A DNA stretch of 33,989 nt from Gammaproteobacteria bacterium (GTDB lineage Bacteria; Pseudomonadota; Gammaproteobacteria; Beggiatoales; Beggiatoaceae). The DNA is taken from contig QNES01000026.1 in the NCBI GenBank assembly GCA_003645255.1, positions 1 through 33,989 on the forward strand, read 5' to 3'. Within the stretch, counting starts at the first letter, position 1, and each line of letters opens with the position of its first letter. Of this stretch, positions 24,936 to 33,384 are shown one piece after another. Under the pieces are notes generated by a model that saw nothing but the letters and a program-made list of their open reading frames with translations, was not told the DNA's origin and made no database searches. The translations under genes were made by a program, and so were the position numbers.

Positions 24936-26054
24936 ATGAAGAAAAAAAAAATCAAAACTCCAAAAGCTCGTAATAACACAGCCCATGCATCATTTCAAAG
25001 TTATTTTGATAGAATTTCTCATAGTATGGAAGATCGACTCAGTGAATATTTACAAATGAAAAAATATGTTCGAGTCTATAAGGAGTCTAACAAATTATTA
25101 GATATTGAAAAAACGATTAATATCGCAGCTGGAAGCATTTATGAAATTAATGTATCTAAAAAAGTAGATACCGAGATGCTAAAACGACTTTTGCAATTGT
25201 TAAATGGAAAAAATAAAGCATTAAAATCTTTTATCAAAGGAAAACAACCTTCATTACAACTTAAATTACTGAGTCAAATATCTAAAAATATCATTATAGT
25301 CATTAACAATCTTTTGCAAATCAATAAACATTTGCAAAAAATTACTGAATTGATTCCAGTTATGAAGGCTATCCTTAACTTAGTGGAAAAAGAAGATAAT
25401 TATGAAAATGATCCTATTCTCCTAGAAATCAGCAATATTTTAGCCGTCAATATTGACGAACCCCGTCTTGGTGATATTAAAAAGATATTAGAAAAAGAAA
25501 AAATTGATTCCAATCAATATGAGGCGAAATTGAATTTTGAAGATATGAACGACGTAAGTGATAAGTTGATTGGATTGCTAAATGATAAATTATTAGTTGT
25601 GATAGGTGTTTCTGAATTTTTAATCGCAGGGGTCGAAGATGATGGTGCTAATGATGTTCAGGCTGATAACAGATTACCTGAAGAATTGAGAGCGTTGTTT
25701 CTTGCTTCTAGTATATTAGATATTCTTTATAAAGTTAGAGAATTAAAAAATGCTATTAAAATTATTTTTAATAGTATTAAACTATACTTGCAAATTATGA
25801 ATAGTGATAAGTTGGAAAGTCAATATAAAGCCCTGTTAAAAAATGGTAATAATAATATCCATGAATTGCTTTCAAGTATGCTCCCTAACACTTTACAAAG
25901 GCTCAAAAAAACAATTATTGAAATTGTACCTGATTTAGATGCATTTGAGCTAAAATTAAGATTGGATACACTTGACCTTGATAGCGTGCTAAGAATGACT
26001 TACAGCTTAATATATGAAAAATCAACTAGAACATGGGGAAATCCGTATGAATAA
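24936..26054 (+). CDS. hypothetical helical protein, 372 residues
   Basis: I do not recognise this protein. It starts with a lysine-rich stretch (MKKKKIKTPKAR) and is then almost entirely predicted helical, rich in Leu, Ile, Lys and Asn, with heptad-like leucine spacing around 70-160 (LLQLLNGKNKALKSFI, NNLLQINKHLQKITELI) and 265-340. No signal peptide, no membrane helix longer than about 15 hydrophobic residues, and no catalytic motif is visible. The uninterrupted frame and typical codon use argue that it is a real gene. No clear ribosome-binding site precedes ATG 24936. It stands alone between two repeat-filled gaps, 84 bases after a 112-bp inverted-repeat element. It may be a scaffold or partner protein; no function is proposed. 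Confidence 0.65.
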   Translation: MKKKKIKTPKARNNTAHASFQSYFDRISHSMEDRLSEYLQMKKYVRVYKESNKLLDIEKTINIAAGSIYEINVSKKVDTEMLKRLLQLLNGKNKALKSFIKGKQPSLQLKLLSQISKNIIIVINNLLQINKHLQKITELIPVMKAILNLVEKEDNYENDPILLEISNILAVNIDEPRLGDIKKILEKEKIDSNQYEAKLNFEDMNDVSDKLIGLLNDKLLVVIGVSEFLIAGVEDDGANDVQADNRLPEELRALFLASSILDILYKVRELKNAIKIIFNSIKLYLQIMNSDKLESQYKALLKNGNNNIHELLSSMLPNTLQRLKKTIIEIVPDLDAFELKLRLDTLDLDSVLRMTYSLIYEKSTRTWGNPYE

Positions 26055-26500
26055 CTCACGTTTCGGACTTCACGTTTTTCAATAACTATTTGATTTACAA
26101 ACTATTATTTCTTGTGCAAAAATTCGTTTTCTTGACAACCCGTTTTGGAGCCCTAAATCTTTGACTTTTGGTAATCATATTTTTGAAAATAAAGGGGAAA
26201 GGCTAAATCAAACGCACCGTTTTTCCAGCAATCTGGATTTTTCAAAAAATTGACTTTAGCCAAAATTTTATATTTTTATCTTTAATAATCAATAGACTTG
26301 TTCCTAAATAATTATACTTTATATTTCATATACTTATACTGAATGCCCTTGAAATTTTTGAAGCAATGTTTTTACAAAACTCAAGGGCAAGCATTATATA
26401 TGAACAAAAATACTTAAAAATACTTAAAAAATCAATAAGTTATAAAATAATTGATATTGAGTTTAAATGGATAGATGCAAGCGTAAGTGGGCAGTATATT

Positions 26501-26568
26501 CTAGTTTGTATCCATCCGGAAACACGCTCAAAGCTTCAGCTTTGGAATTTTTACGGCTGTTTCCAGAG
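26501..26568. repeat. short, degraded copy of the 26783-26902 element
   Basis: TATCCATCCGGAAACACGCT and GGCTGTTTCCAGAG are the two arms; the middle is mostly deleted compared with the full copy. Further single-arm pieces lie at 26706-26728 and 27277-27295. Confidence 0.65.
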
Positions 26569-26782
26569 AATATGATTAAAAGTGCATGGCTGCTATAAAT
26601 TATAGAAATTCAGATAATTCTTTCTAAATGATTTTTCTTCTATATGCCCCATCTATTTTAGACTGCCTGAAGCACCTTAAAATGAAAAAACCATGTACTT
26701 TTAATCACACCCGTTTCCGGATGAACACGAGTTAATAAATGAATTATTTTGACTTTAAAAAAATCTTCTATTTCAATCTATT

Positions 26783-26902
26783 AGCTAGTGTCCATCCGGA
26801 AACACGCCTAAAGCTAAAGCTTTGGACTCCAAGATGTCCATTGTTTGGAATCCCAAGCTGATGCGAAGGGATTTTTACGGGTGTTTCCGGATGGACACTA
26901 GC
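26783..26902. mobile_element. 120-bp element, CCATCCGGAAACAC family
   Basis: The 25-bp ends (AGCTAGTGTCCATCCGGAAA...) are inverted with 23 of 25 matches. The interior contains AAGCTAAAGCTTTGGA and no coding frame. Confidence 0.85.
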
Positions 26903-27318
26903 TAGTGAATAAAATTGGTATTGCAAATAATTCCAATAACTTTCCTCAATATAAAAAGTATTAAACCAAATACAGCCAACAAAAATTATTTATATTACAA
27001 ATACTTACAAAGCTTTATTAAGGAACAAGTCTAATAGGTTACTGAAAATATTGAACCACGAAACGTGAGTGAATAATTGTTAATAGTTAATGCTCAATAG
27101 AGTTGTCCGAAAATAAGGGTTTTGTGAATCTAACTATTTGTTTTTATTAGCTAAAATTTTATTGACGGACAAGTCTAATGTTTAACGGGGTAATTTCACC
27201 ATTGACAATTAAGTTTAAAAATCCCAAAGCTTAAGATTCTAAATGGCATTTTAGAATCCAAAGCTTTAGCTTTTTCAGTGTTTCCGAATACTAACTGTAG
27301 CCATTAACTATTAAGAAT

Positions 27319-27693
27319 ATGGATATTATTTACTTAAAAGCATTAAAAATTGATACCATCATTGGTATTTTTGATTGGGAACGCCAAATTAAACAAACAG
27401 TTATATTAGATTTAGAAATGGCAACCGATATTCGTCAAGCTGCTTCCACCGATAAGATTGAAGATACACTTAATTATAAAGCGGTGGCTAAACGCTTGAT
27501 GGATTTTGTTCAAAATAGTGAATTTCAACTAGTAGAAACACTGGCAGAACGTATTTCGGAAATCATATTAACTGAATTTTCAGTTCCTTGGATACGTTTA
27601 CAATTAAACAAACCAGGAGCAATACGTGGAGCGCAAGAGGTTGGCATTATTATTGAGCGGGGGAAAAAACCGGATAATGGTCAGAAATTCTAA
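27319..27693 (+). CDS. folB: dihydroneopterin aldolase
   Basis: The 124-residue protein is a complete FolB: GIFDWERQIKQTVILDLEM (Glu21), LNYKAVAKRL (Tyr53), VETLAERIS (Glu73) and LNKPGAIRGAQEVGIIIER with catalytic Lys98. It cleaves 7,8-dihydroneopterin to 6-hydroxymethyl-dihydropterin and glycolaldehyde in folate synthesis, in the cytoplasm, as an oligomer. The start is ATG 27319 without a strong ribosome-binding site. No other folate gene is near; it stands alone. Its TAA stop (27691-27693) is also the first three bases of an inverted-repeat element, so the C-terminus (ERGKKPDNGQKF) may have been reshaped by the insertion. Confidence 0.95.
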   Translation: MDIIYLKALKIDTIIGIFDWERQIKQTVILDLEMATDIRQAASTDKIEDTLNYKAVAKRLMDFVQNSEFQLVETLAERISEIILTEFSVPWIRLQLNKPGAIRGAQEVGIIIERGKKPDNGQKF

Positions 27694-27830
27694 CTACTCA
27701 GCCTTGAAATAAATTTCAAGGCTAAAAGCTAAAGTCTGCTAAAACAGACTTCAATCCGATTGACTAAATTAGCTAGCTTTAGACAGCGATAACTTTCAAC
27801 CTTGAAACAAATTTCAAGGCTGAGTAGTTA
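27691..27830. mobile_element. 140-bp element, TAACTACTCAG family (copy 2)
   Basis: It runs from TAACTACTCAGCCTTGAAAT to AAGGCTGAGTAGTTA with well-kept inverted ends. It begins inside the folB stop codon, and its last TTA is the left flank of the next element. Confidence 0.85.
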
Positions 27831-27951
27831 GGAATGTGCCTGAAATAACTAGGGTAATCCTTCGATCTTGCTCCTACGTCAATTGAGATATCGTAGAGCT
27901 CATCCACTGTGGTTACCTTTTAAGTTATCGAAGTTATTTCAGGCACGTTCC
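27831..27951. mobile_element. 121-bp element with TTA flanks, related ends to the 81-bp family
   Basis: The ends GGAATGTGCCTGAAATAACT and AGTTATTTCAGGCACGTTCC are inverted. TTA flanks it at 27828-27830 and 27952-27954. The outer nine bases match the 81-bp elements but the interior differs. The gap 27694-28275 holds this and the previous element, plus about 240 bases with only a possible promoter. Confidence 0.85.
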
Positions 27952-28215
27952 TTACCAGAAGTTATTAAATCATCATTCCTTATAATAAGGATAGTTTTTG
28001 AAAATAGACATTATACCGATTTAATTTATACTTTAAACGGCTGAAATTTGGATTTTTATGTAGGGTGGTTTCGAGGTTTCCGTGAAAAGTCTTTTTTTGC
28101 CCACCAACCGTTAAAAAAAAGTCCAAAATTTACCCGTTAGTAGTATAAGAGCTTAATTTCATTAGTTTACAAAAGTTGGAATTTTAAGTAAATCAATGGG
28201 TTACATTAAAATTAG

Positions 28216-28221
28216 TATAAT
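28216..28221 (+). promoter_or_regulatory. possible -10 box of atpG
   Basis: A perfect TATAAT stands 55 bases upstream of the atpG start. The -35 region (28193-28198, TCAATG) is weak. If real, atpG has its own promoter. Confidence 0.4.
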
Positions 28222-28275
28222 GTCTAATGATAAATTGACTGAAGAAAATAGGCAATAACGGGGGAATAATAAATT

Positions 28276-29139
28276 ATGGCAAGTGGTAAAGAAATACGTA
28301 CTAAAATTGCAAGTATTAAAAGCACACAAAAAATTACTCGTGCCATGGAAATGGTCGCAGCGAGTAAAATGCGTAAGGCGCAGGATAGAATGCGTAAATC
28401 GCGGCCCTATGCTGACAAAATCCGTGCTGTAATCAGTCATTTGGCACATGCGCATCCTGAGTATAAACATTCTTATATGGTAACGCGTGATGTTAAGCGT
28501 ATTGGAGTTATTATTGTGTCATCTGATCGTGGATTATGTGGTGGATTGAATAATAACCTGTTTAAAACAACTGTGTCTTCCATGAACAAATGGCGCGATG
28601 ATAAAGTTGATATTGATATGTGCGCGATAGGCAATAAAGCCTCTGGTTTTTTTAGACGTTTTGGTGGCAATATCGTAGGACAAGCTGCTCATTTAGGCAA
28701 TGCGCCCACGCTTGAAAACTTAATAGGTACTGTAAAAGTAATGTTAGATGCCTATGAGCAGGATAAAATTGATCAGCTTTTCGTCGTTTACAACCACTTT
28801 GTTAATACCATGACTCAAAAGCCCATAGTGCGGCAGCTACTACCCATTTCAGCTGATGAACAAGATGAAAGGCTTGTTCATCATTGGGATTATATTTATG
28901 AACCAGAAGCGCAAGAAGTGTTAGATGGTTTGTTAATGCGTTATATTGAATCGTTGGTTTATCAAAGTGTAGTTGAAAATGTTGCCTGTGAGCAAGCAGC
29001 TCGTATGGTAGCAATGAAAAGTGCTTCAGATAATGCTGGCAACTTGATTGATGAATTACAGTTGGCTTATAATAAGGCACGTCAAGCAGCAATTACCCAG
29101 GAATTATCCGAAATTGTGGGAGGTGCAGCTGCTGTATAA
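28276..29139 (+). CDS. atpG: F1-ATP synthase gamma subunit
   Basis: The 287-residue protein is a full gamma subunit: N-terminal coiled helix [35 protein letters not shown], the central Rossmann-like part with [16 protein letters not shown], and the C-terminal helix [44 protein letters not shown]. It forms the rotating shaft inside the alpha3beta3 ring. GGGGGAATAAT lies 11-15 bases before the ATG. In nearly all Proteobacteria atpG sits between atpA and atpD; here the upstream neighbour is folB across repeats and the downstream neighbour is a repeat field and yggS on the other strand. It therefore appears split from the ATP-synthase operon. Confidence 0.97.
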   Translation: MASGKEIRTKIASIKSTQKITRAMEMVAASKMRKAQDRMRKSRPYADKIRAVISHLAHAHPEYKHSYMVTRDVKRIGVIIVSSDRGLCGGLNNNLFKTTVSSMNKWRDDKVDIDMCAIGNKASGFFRRFGGNIVGQAAHLGNAPTLENLIGTVKVMLDAYEQDKIDQLFVVYNHFVNTMTQKPIVRQLLPISADEQDERLVHHWDYIYEPEAQEVLDGLLMRYIESLVYQSVVENVACEQAARMVAMKSASDNAGNLIDELQLAYNKARQAAITQELSEIVGGAAAV

Positions 29140-29364
29140 GTACTAATGCACACCCAACTTAATTTATAAAATCTGTCAGAATATTGACAATTTTTTCACC
29201 CTACTTTTGTTCGACTCTATAATTAATTTTGCATAGTAATCAAGCATTTAAAATACAAGGAACAAAATCAGAATGAAAAATTATTGGCCATTTTTTGACA
29301 GATTTTACAGGCTACACCCAATCCATATGCATCAAAGCAATATTTTTACTATAACCCTATCTTT

Positions 29365-29378
29365 TTGATTTATATCAA
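29365..29378. promoter_or_regulatory. perfect FNR-type palindrome in a gene-free region
   Basis: TTGATTTATATCAA fits the FNR consensus TTGAT-N4-ATCAA exactly. TATAAT at 29383-29388 is too close for a standard class II layout. No intact gene follows on the + strand. The stretch 29140-29818 otherwise holds two inverted-repeat elements; AAAATCTGTCAGA at 29167 and TGACAGATTTTA at 29296 hint at a further degraded pair. Confidence 0.3.
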
Positions 29379-29513
29379 ATATTATAATGATGAGATTTGC
29401 TTTATGCGGGTATTTTTGCCGACACCCTTCATATTCCTGCAAAAGTAGTGAACAGTTTGTTTACTATAGACGTTCAGAAAAATAATTTCACATTAAAAAC
29501 CTGTCTTGGATAC

Positions 29514-29643
29514 CAATACCTTCGCCAAATTCTAAAAAACGTCAATTTAGAGCATTCGTAAATTTTTAACTTATTAATTTTACTAAAAATAAAAATCAGT
29601 ATTTTTTTAAAGTGGCTAAATTTTTAAATTGGCGAAGGTATTG
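29514..29643. mobile_element. 130-bp element, CAATACCTTCGCC family (copy A)
   Basis: It runs from CAATACCTTCGCCAAATT to AAATTGGCGAAGGTATTG, exactly 130 bp. The six-base flanks are GGATAC and GAATAG (four of six match). Its interior is in the opposite orientation to copies C and D. Confidence 0.85.
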
Positions 29644-29654
29644 GAATAGCGGCC

Positions 29655-29812
29655 ACTCGATGATCAAGTTTTTGATGTTATTTGGCTTTAAGATGACCTA
29701 TTTTTAGGGCCTAAAATAGGTAACTTATTGATTTTCAAGCTAATTTATTTTTAGCCCCTAACATAATATTTATTTTAAAATCAATCACTTACAAAAAACT
29801 TGATCATTGAGT
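29655..29812. mobile_element. 158-bp element, ATCAAGTTTTT family (copy 2)
   Basis: The ends ACTCGATGATCAAGTTTTT and AAAAACTTGATCATTGAGT are inverted with 18 of 19 matches. The interior corresponds to 24108-24263. It ends 6 bases before the stop codon of the next gene on the minus strand. Confidence 0.85.
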
Positions 29813-29818
29813 AAACAT

Positions 29819-30493
29819 CTATAAACGTTTTCCAAAAATTCCCGTCCCTATACGTACTAGAGTTGTTCCCTCTGCAATTGCCGCAACCATATCATTAGTC
29901 ATACCCATTGACAACGTATCAAGGGCAAAGCCGGATGCTTGTAATTGCTGATAAGCAATGTACAAAGCGCGAAATGGTTTTCGTTGTTGCTCAAAATTTT
30001 GACAGGGTGCCGGTAATACCATCAAACCACGTAAACGTAAACGCGGTAGTTTTACAACAGCTTGAACCAAAGTGGCTAAATCAGTTAAATAAACACCTGA
30101 TTTTTGCACTTCTTCACTAATATTAACCTGGATAGTTATGTTTAAAGGTGGAAATTTTTTTGGCCTTTGTGCATTCAAACGTTGAGCATGTTTTAGTTTA
30201 TCTAATGATTGCACCCAATCAAAATGTTCTGCAATCAAACAGATTTTATTGCTTTGCAAAGGACCTATAAAATGCCATTGTATTGAATAATCACGTAAAG
30301 CTTGTATTTTGGGTATAGCCTCTTGTATGTAATTTTCCCCAAAACGATATTGGCCACAATTAAAAGCCGTGACGATATCAGAAAGGGGACGAGTTTTACT
30401 CACAGCTAATAATTGTATGCTTTCAGGCCTGGTAAATTGTTGGGCGGCCTTTGTAATACGTTGTTTTATGCTCATCAGCGCGTTGGAAATCAT
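29819..30493 (-). CDS. yggS: YggS/PLPBP-family pyridoxal phosphate homeostasis protein
   Basis: The 224-residue protein has the single-domain alanine-racemase-like barrel of this family: LLAVSKTRP with the PLP lysine (33), FGENYIQEAIPKI, WHFIGPLQSNK, VNISEEVQKSGV, GLMVLPAP, LSMGMTNDMVAAIAEGTTLVRIGTGIFG. All PLP-phosphate-binding residues look present (SMGMTND, R-x-G). Members bind PLP without a known catalytic turnover and keep B6 vitamers and amino-acid pools balanced. In many bacteria yggS is near pilT or proC; neither is present here. The start ATG at 30493 is the obvious one. Confidence 0.93.
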   Translation of the reverse strand: MISNALMSIKQRITKAAQQFTRPESIQLLAVSKTRPLSDIVTAFNCGQYRFGENYIQEAIPKIQALRDYSIQWHFIGPLQSNKICLIAEHFDWVQSLDKLKHAQRLNAQRPKKFPPLNITIQVNISEEVQKSGVYLTDLATLVQAVVKLPRLRLRGLMVLPAPCQNFEQQRKPFRALYIAYQQLQASGFALDTLSMGMTNDMVAAIAEGTTLVRIGTGIFGKRL

Positions 30494-30613
30494 ATCAAAA
30501 AAATGGAATTAAGATTGAGTCTTCTCCGAAAAATCTAAAACATTGCTGTATTAAAAAATACAAATATTTTAATTAGACTTGTTCCTAAATAATTATCTTA
30601 TATACAGTTAATT

Positions 30614-30688
30614 AACTCCGGACGTTCAAGTTATCGTTTTTTTTTAAAAACGATAGTCTTAAATCCGAAAACTTGACTGCTCGGAGTA
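30614..30688. repeat. 75-bp palindromic repeat
   Basis: The outer arms AACTCCG/CGGAGT and TTCAAGTT/AACTTGA enclose an inner hairpin TATCGTTTTT/AAAAACGATA. The gap 30494-31241 holds this repeat, two members of the 130-bp family in opposite orientations, and a loose end (TAGACTTGTTCCT near 30575); no gene is seen. Confidence 0.6.
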
Positions 30689-30860
30689 TATATATTGAGC
30701 GTATTTGAAAATTTTGAAATTTCAAAATAACCTATAATCACACCCTGCACGTTTGCACGAGCCTAATTTGACAAACTGGAATAATTATTGCTTCTATTAT
30801 GAAATCAATATGAAATAAAGCTTTATGTAAGATTTTATATTCCTAGTCTATTTTAAACAG

Positions 30861-30974
30861 TACCTTCGCTAATATGTAAAAATTGAAAATTTCAAACCAA
30901 TATCCATTTTTAATTTATTTTGCGAAAAATCAGTATTTTTTTTGGAATAGCTAAAATTTAAAATTGGCAAAGGA
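30861..30974. mobile_element. degraded CAATACCTTCGCC element (copy B)
   Basis: TACCTTCGCTAAT at the left and AGCTAAAATTTAAAATTGGC near the right match copy A; the interior is diverged and shortened (about 114 bp). Confidence 0.65.
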
Positions 30975-31019
30975 TTATTCTTAAAAGTATAGCTATGATA
31001 TTGACGATATCGTATTAAT

Positions 31020-31149
31020 CAATAGCTTCGCCAATTTAAAATTTTAGCCAATTTCCAAAAAATACTAATTTTTATTTTTAGTGAAATCAATAAGTTAAAA
31101 ATTAACAGCTGCTCGAAATTGACGGTTTTTACAATTTGGCGAGGTATTG
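31020..31149. mobile_element. 130-bp element, CAATACCTTCGCC family (copy C)
   Basis: It runs from CAATAGCTTCGCCAATTT to CAATTTGGCGAGGTATTG, exactly 130 bp, flanked on both sides by ATTAAT (31014-31019 and 31150-31155). The orientation is opposite to copy B, 45 bases upstream. Confidence 0.85.
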
Positions 31150-31241
31150 ATTAATAAAAAGCATTTTTTATTTGGACTAGTGAAAATGGAATTATAAACT
31201 TTATGAATGCTTAATTTACATTGCTCTAAAAAGATTTTGGT

Positions 31242-32672
31242 ATGGTTAATAAAAAACTAACCAGCAAACAAAAGCCACCTCCGAATGATACAATAAGTTT
31301 AAGACGAATTTTATTAGTCGATGATGATCCTTTTATTTTGACTATAATCGCAACCTGGCTAAAAGATGCTGGCTATGAAGTCAAAACAGTTGAAAATGGT
31401 ACTGATGCTATTGAAACATTACCTGTTTTCAAACCTCATTTGGTGATCACAGATTTACGTATGGAAGACATGGATGGCATTGCCCTGCTCAAAAAAATTC
31501 AAAAATACAATTCTATTTTACCGGTGATAATGCTCAGTGGTAGTGCCGAAATTTCCGACGCGGTTCGTGCTACCCGTCAAGGCATCTTTAAATTTTTAAC
31601 GAAACCGGTGGAGCCTGATGAGTTATTTCGCGCTGTCAAATCTATCATCAGTCTTATAGGAACAACGAAAATTGATACTGAATTTGCCCCTGAAATTATT
31701 CATCAAAGTGCTATTATAACAAACTTATTAAATCAAGCGCAGCGTGTTGCAAGAACCCGTAGTAGCGTTTTTATTGGTGGCTATACTGGTACAGGCAAAG
31801 AGTTATTAGCCCGGGCTATTCATCGATCTAGCCATCGCAGTAATAAAGTTTTTATGGCAATTAATTGTGGAGCATTATCTGAACAATTATTAGAATCAGA
31901 ATTATTTGGGCATGAAAAAGGAGCATTTACCGGTGCAGTACGAAAAAATTTAGGATTGTTTCAAGCTGCTAATGAGGGAACTTTATTTTTAGATGAAGTA
32001 GGTGACATGTCACCCTCTTTGCAAGTCAAGTTATTACGAGTGTTAGAAGAAGGCAAAGTCAAACCCGTTGGAGCTATTCAAAATGTAGAAATTAATGTAC
32101 GAATTATTTCAGCCACACATCAAGATTTAGAAACCGCAGTTAAACGTGGTGAATTTCGTGAAGACTTGTTTTATCGGCTTAATGTGATACCTTTATATAT
32201 GCCATCATTAGCAAAACGTTATGAAGATATTCCATTATTAATTGACCACTTTTTGAATATGCAAGCAGAAAAAGAAAATACAGAGCGGGCACGTTTTTCT
32301 CCAGAGGCATTGGAATATATGATGTCATTGCCATGGCCAGGAAATGTACGACAATTGCAAAATGTTATTGAACAGTGTTGTGTCTTATCACTTTTTCCCC
32401 TGATTCCTATCTCATTGGTTAAACAAGCATTACGTGAAAGTGAAAATAAATTTCAAACACTTACAAAGGCTCGTTATGAATTTGATCGTTATTATTTAAA
32501 TAGGATATTGCGTATAGTTGAAGGTGACCTTATATATGCAGCTGATATCGCGGGATGTGATAGGGATGAATTTAAACATTTACTTGCTGAACATAATATT
32601 AACGTATCAGATTTTTGTTTACATTTAAAAAAAGACACTGCGCCCGAAGGCGACAGTATCTATTTACATTAG
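31242..32672 (+). CDS. glrR: sigma-54-dependent response regulator, GlrR-like
   Basis: The 476-residue protein has an N-terminal receiver (acidic DDD 27-29, phospho-acceptor Asp71 in [11 protein letters not shown], Lys121 in FLTKP), a sigma-54 AAA+ domain with Walker A GYTGTGKE, the GAFTGA loop (227-232) that contacts sigma-54, Walker [10 protein letters not shown] and an arginine-finger region, then a Fis-type helix-turn-helix ([21 protein letters not shown]). Overall similarity, including [12 protein letters not shown] and the C-terminal [10 protein letters not shown], is closest to GlrR/QseF, which activates sigma-54 promoters of small-RNA and envelope-stress genes with the kinase GlrK. 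No histidine kinase gene is adjacent. Its TAG overlaps the convergent rpsT stop by three to four bases. The upstream region is two inverted 130-bp-family repeats. Confidence 0.9.
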   Translation: MVNKKLTSKQKPPPNDTISLRRILLVDDDPFILTIIATWLKDAGYEVKTVENGTDAIETLPVFKPHLVITDLRMEDMDGIALLKKIQKYNSILPVIMLSGSAEISDAVRATRQGIFKFLTKPVEPDELFRAVKSIISLIGTTKIDTEFAPEIIHQSAIITNLLNQAQRVARTRSSVFIGGYTGTGKELLARAIHRSSHRSNKVFMAINCGALSEQLLESELFGHEKGAFTGAVRKNLGLFQAANEGTLFLDEVGDMSPSLQVKLLRVLEEGKVKPVGAIQNVEINVRIISATHQDLETAVKRGEFREDLFYRLNVIPLYMPSLAKRYEDIPLLIDHFLNMQAEKENTERARFSPEALEYMMSLPWPGNVRQLQNVIEQCCVLSLFPLIPISLVKQALRESENKFQTLTKARYEFDRYYLNRILRIVEGDLIYAADIAGCDRDEFKHLLAEHNINVSDFCLHLKKDTAPEGDSIYLH

Positions 32673-32935
32673 GATTGCATCGTAAGAATACGCGCATTGA
32701 GACGGCTTTTATGGCGAGCGGCTTTATTTTTGTGAATTAACCCCCTATTTGCCATACGATCAATAATAGGTACAACGACTTGATAAGCCGTTTGTGCCTC
32801 AGTTCGATTGTTTGTCGTTATTGCTTTAACCACTTTTTTAATGTAAGTACGTAATGTAGAACGCTGACTAGCATTGTGTTGACGGTGTTTTTCAGCCTGA
32901 CGAGTACGTTTTTTCGCTTGAGCAGAATTAGCCAC
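32669..32935 (-). CDS. rpsT: 30S ribosomal protein S20
   Basis: The 88-residue protein begins (M)[38 protein letters not shown] and ends [20 protein letters not shown], the normal S20 sequence and length (87 in E. coli). S20 binds 16S rRNA during early 30S assembly. The frame extends upstream to 32956, but the GTG at 32935-32933 is the right start: it has AGGAG seven to eight bases upstream and gives the standard N-terminus. S20 genes often use a weak start as part of autogenous control; E. coli rpsT uses UUG. It converges on glrR, with stop codons overlapping (32669-32672). Confidence 0.97.
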   Translation of the reverse strand: MANSAQAKKRTRQAEKHRQHNASQRSTLRTYIKKVVKAITTNNRTEAQTAYQVVVPIIDRMANRGLIHKNKAARHKSRLNARILTMQS

Positions 32936-32973
32936 AATATAACTCCTATATAACAAATATGTAAAAATATGGC

Positions 32974-33126
32974 AACTACTCAGCCTTAAAATAAATTTCT
33001 AGATTGAATGCCAAAGTATCCAAAAGGAGACTTCAATTCAAATGACTGAGTTAGCGAAATTTTAACTGAATTTAGCTAGCTTGAACTGTCTTAGCTTTGA
33101 AATTTATTTCAAGACTGAGTAATTAC
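32974..33126. mobile_element. TAACTACTCAG-family element (copy 3)
   Basis: The left end AACTACTCAGCCTTAAAAT and right end TTTCAAGACTGAGTAATTA are inverted. The interior is diverged. It starts 38 bases upstream of the rpsT start, within the rpsT promoter region. The rest of the window (32936-33989) holds only repeats; the 70-codon minus-strand frame at 33185-33397 crosses two of them and is not credible. Confidence 0.75.
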
Positions 33127-33142
33127 TAAATATGTATAAATG

Positions 33143-33264
33143 GGGGCGTGAAAGGCAAAAGGGAGCTTAAGGTGAGAAGGACTTTTACGTGAATATCATG
33201 TTATTTAGAGTAAAAAACCAAATAACTTGATTCACCCTAAACCCCTTTTTGCCTTTCACGCCCC
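33143..33264. mobile_element. 122-bp element with GGGGCGTGAAAGGCAAAA ends
   Basis: The left end 33143-33160 pairs perfectly with TTTTGCCTTTCACGCCCC (33247-33264). Further inward TTAAGGTGAG and TTCACCCTAA pair. It is flanked by AT-rich sequence. Confidence 0.85.
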
Positions 33265-33309
33265 AAAATATGTAATTCTGTGTTATTTTAAACAAATTGT
33301 CAAGTACAA

Positions 33310-33375
33310 GTCCATTCCGAAAAATCATTTTTAAGGAAATGAGTCCACTCCAAAAAGTAATTTTTGAGGAAATAT
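33310..33375. repeat. 33-bp tandem repeat, two units
   Basis: GTCCATTCCGAAAAATCATT (33310 onward) and GTCCACTCCAAAAAGTAATT (33343 onward) begin two imperfect 33-bp units, each ending near GAGGAAAT or AAGGAAAT. Confidence 0.65.
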
Positions 33376-33384
33376 ATATTAGCT

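Larger units (their letters stand above)
26054..27070. repeat. 1-kb stretch bounded by nested inverted repeats
   Basis: ACTCACGTTTCG (26054-26065) is inverted at 27059-27070, and inside that TAGACTTGTTCCT (26293-26305) is perfectly inverted at 27021-27033. The latter end also occurs singly near 30575. The gap 26055-27318 has no convincing gene; the 69-codon frame at 26366-26575 runs through a repeat copy. It also contains a 120-bp element and three partial copies of it. Confidence 0.5.

Noticed and set aside
26366-26575. 69-codon frame on the + strand
   Set aside because: It runs through a degraded CCATCCGGAAACAC repeat copy, has no ribosome-binding site and matches no family.
28802-29092. 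96-codon frame opposite to atpG
   Set aside because: Antisense shadow of a conserved gene.
29274-29369. 31-residue frame after atpG, considered as a start of atpD
   Set aside because: The sequence MKNYWPFFDRFYR has no resemblance to the beta-subunit N-terminus and stops at once.
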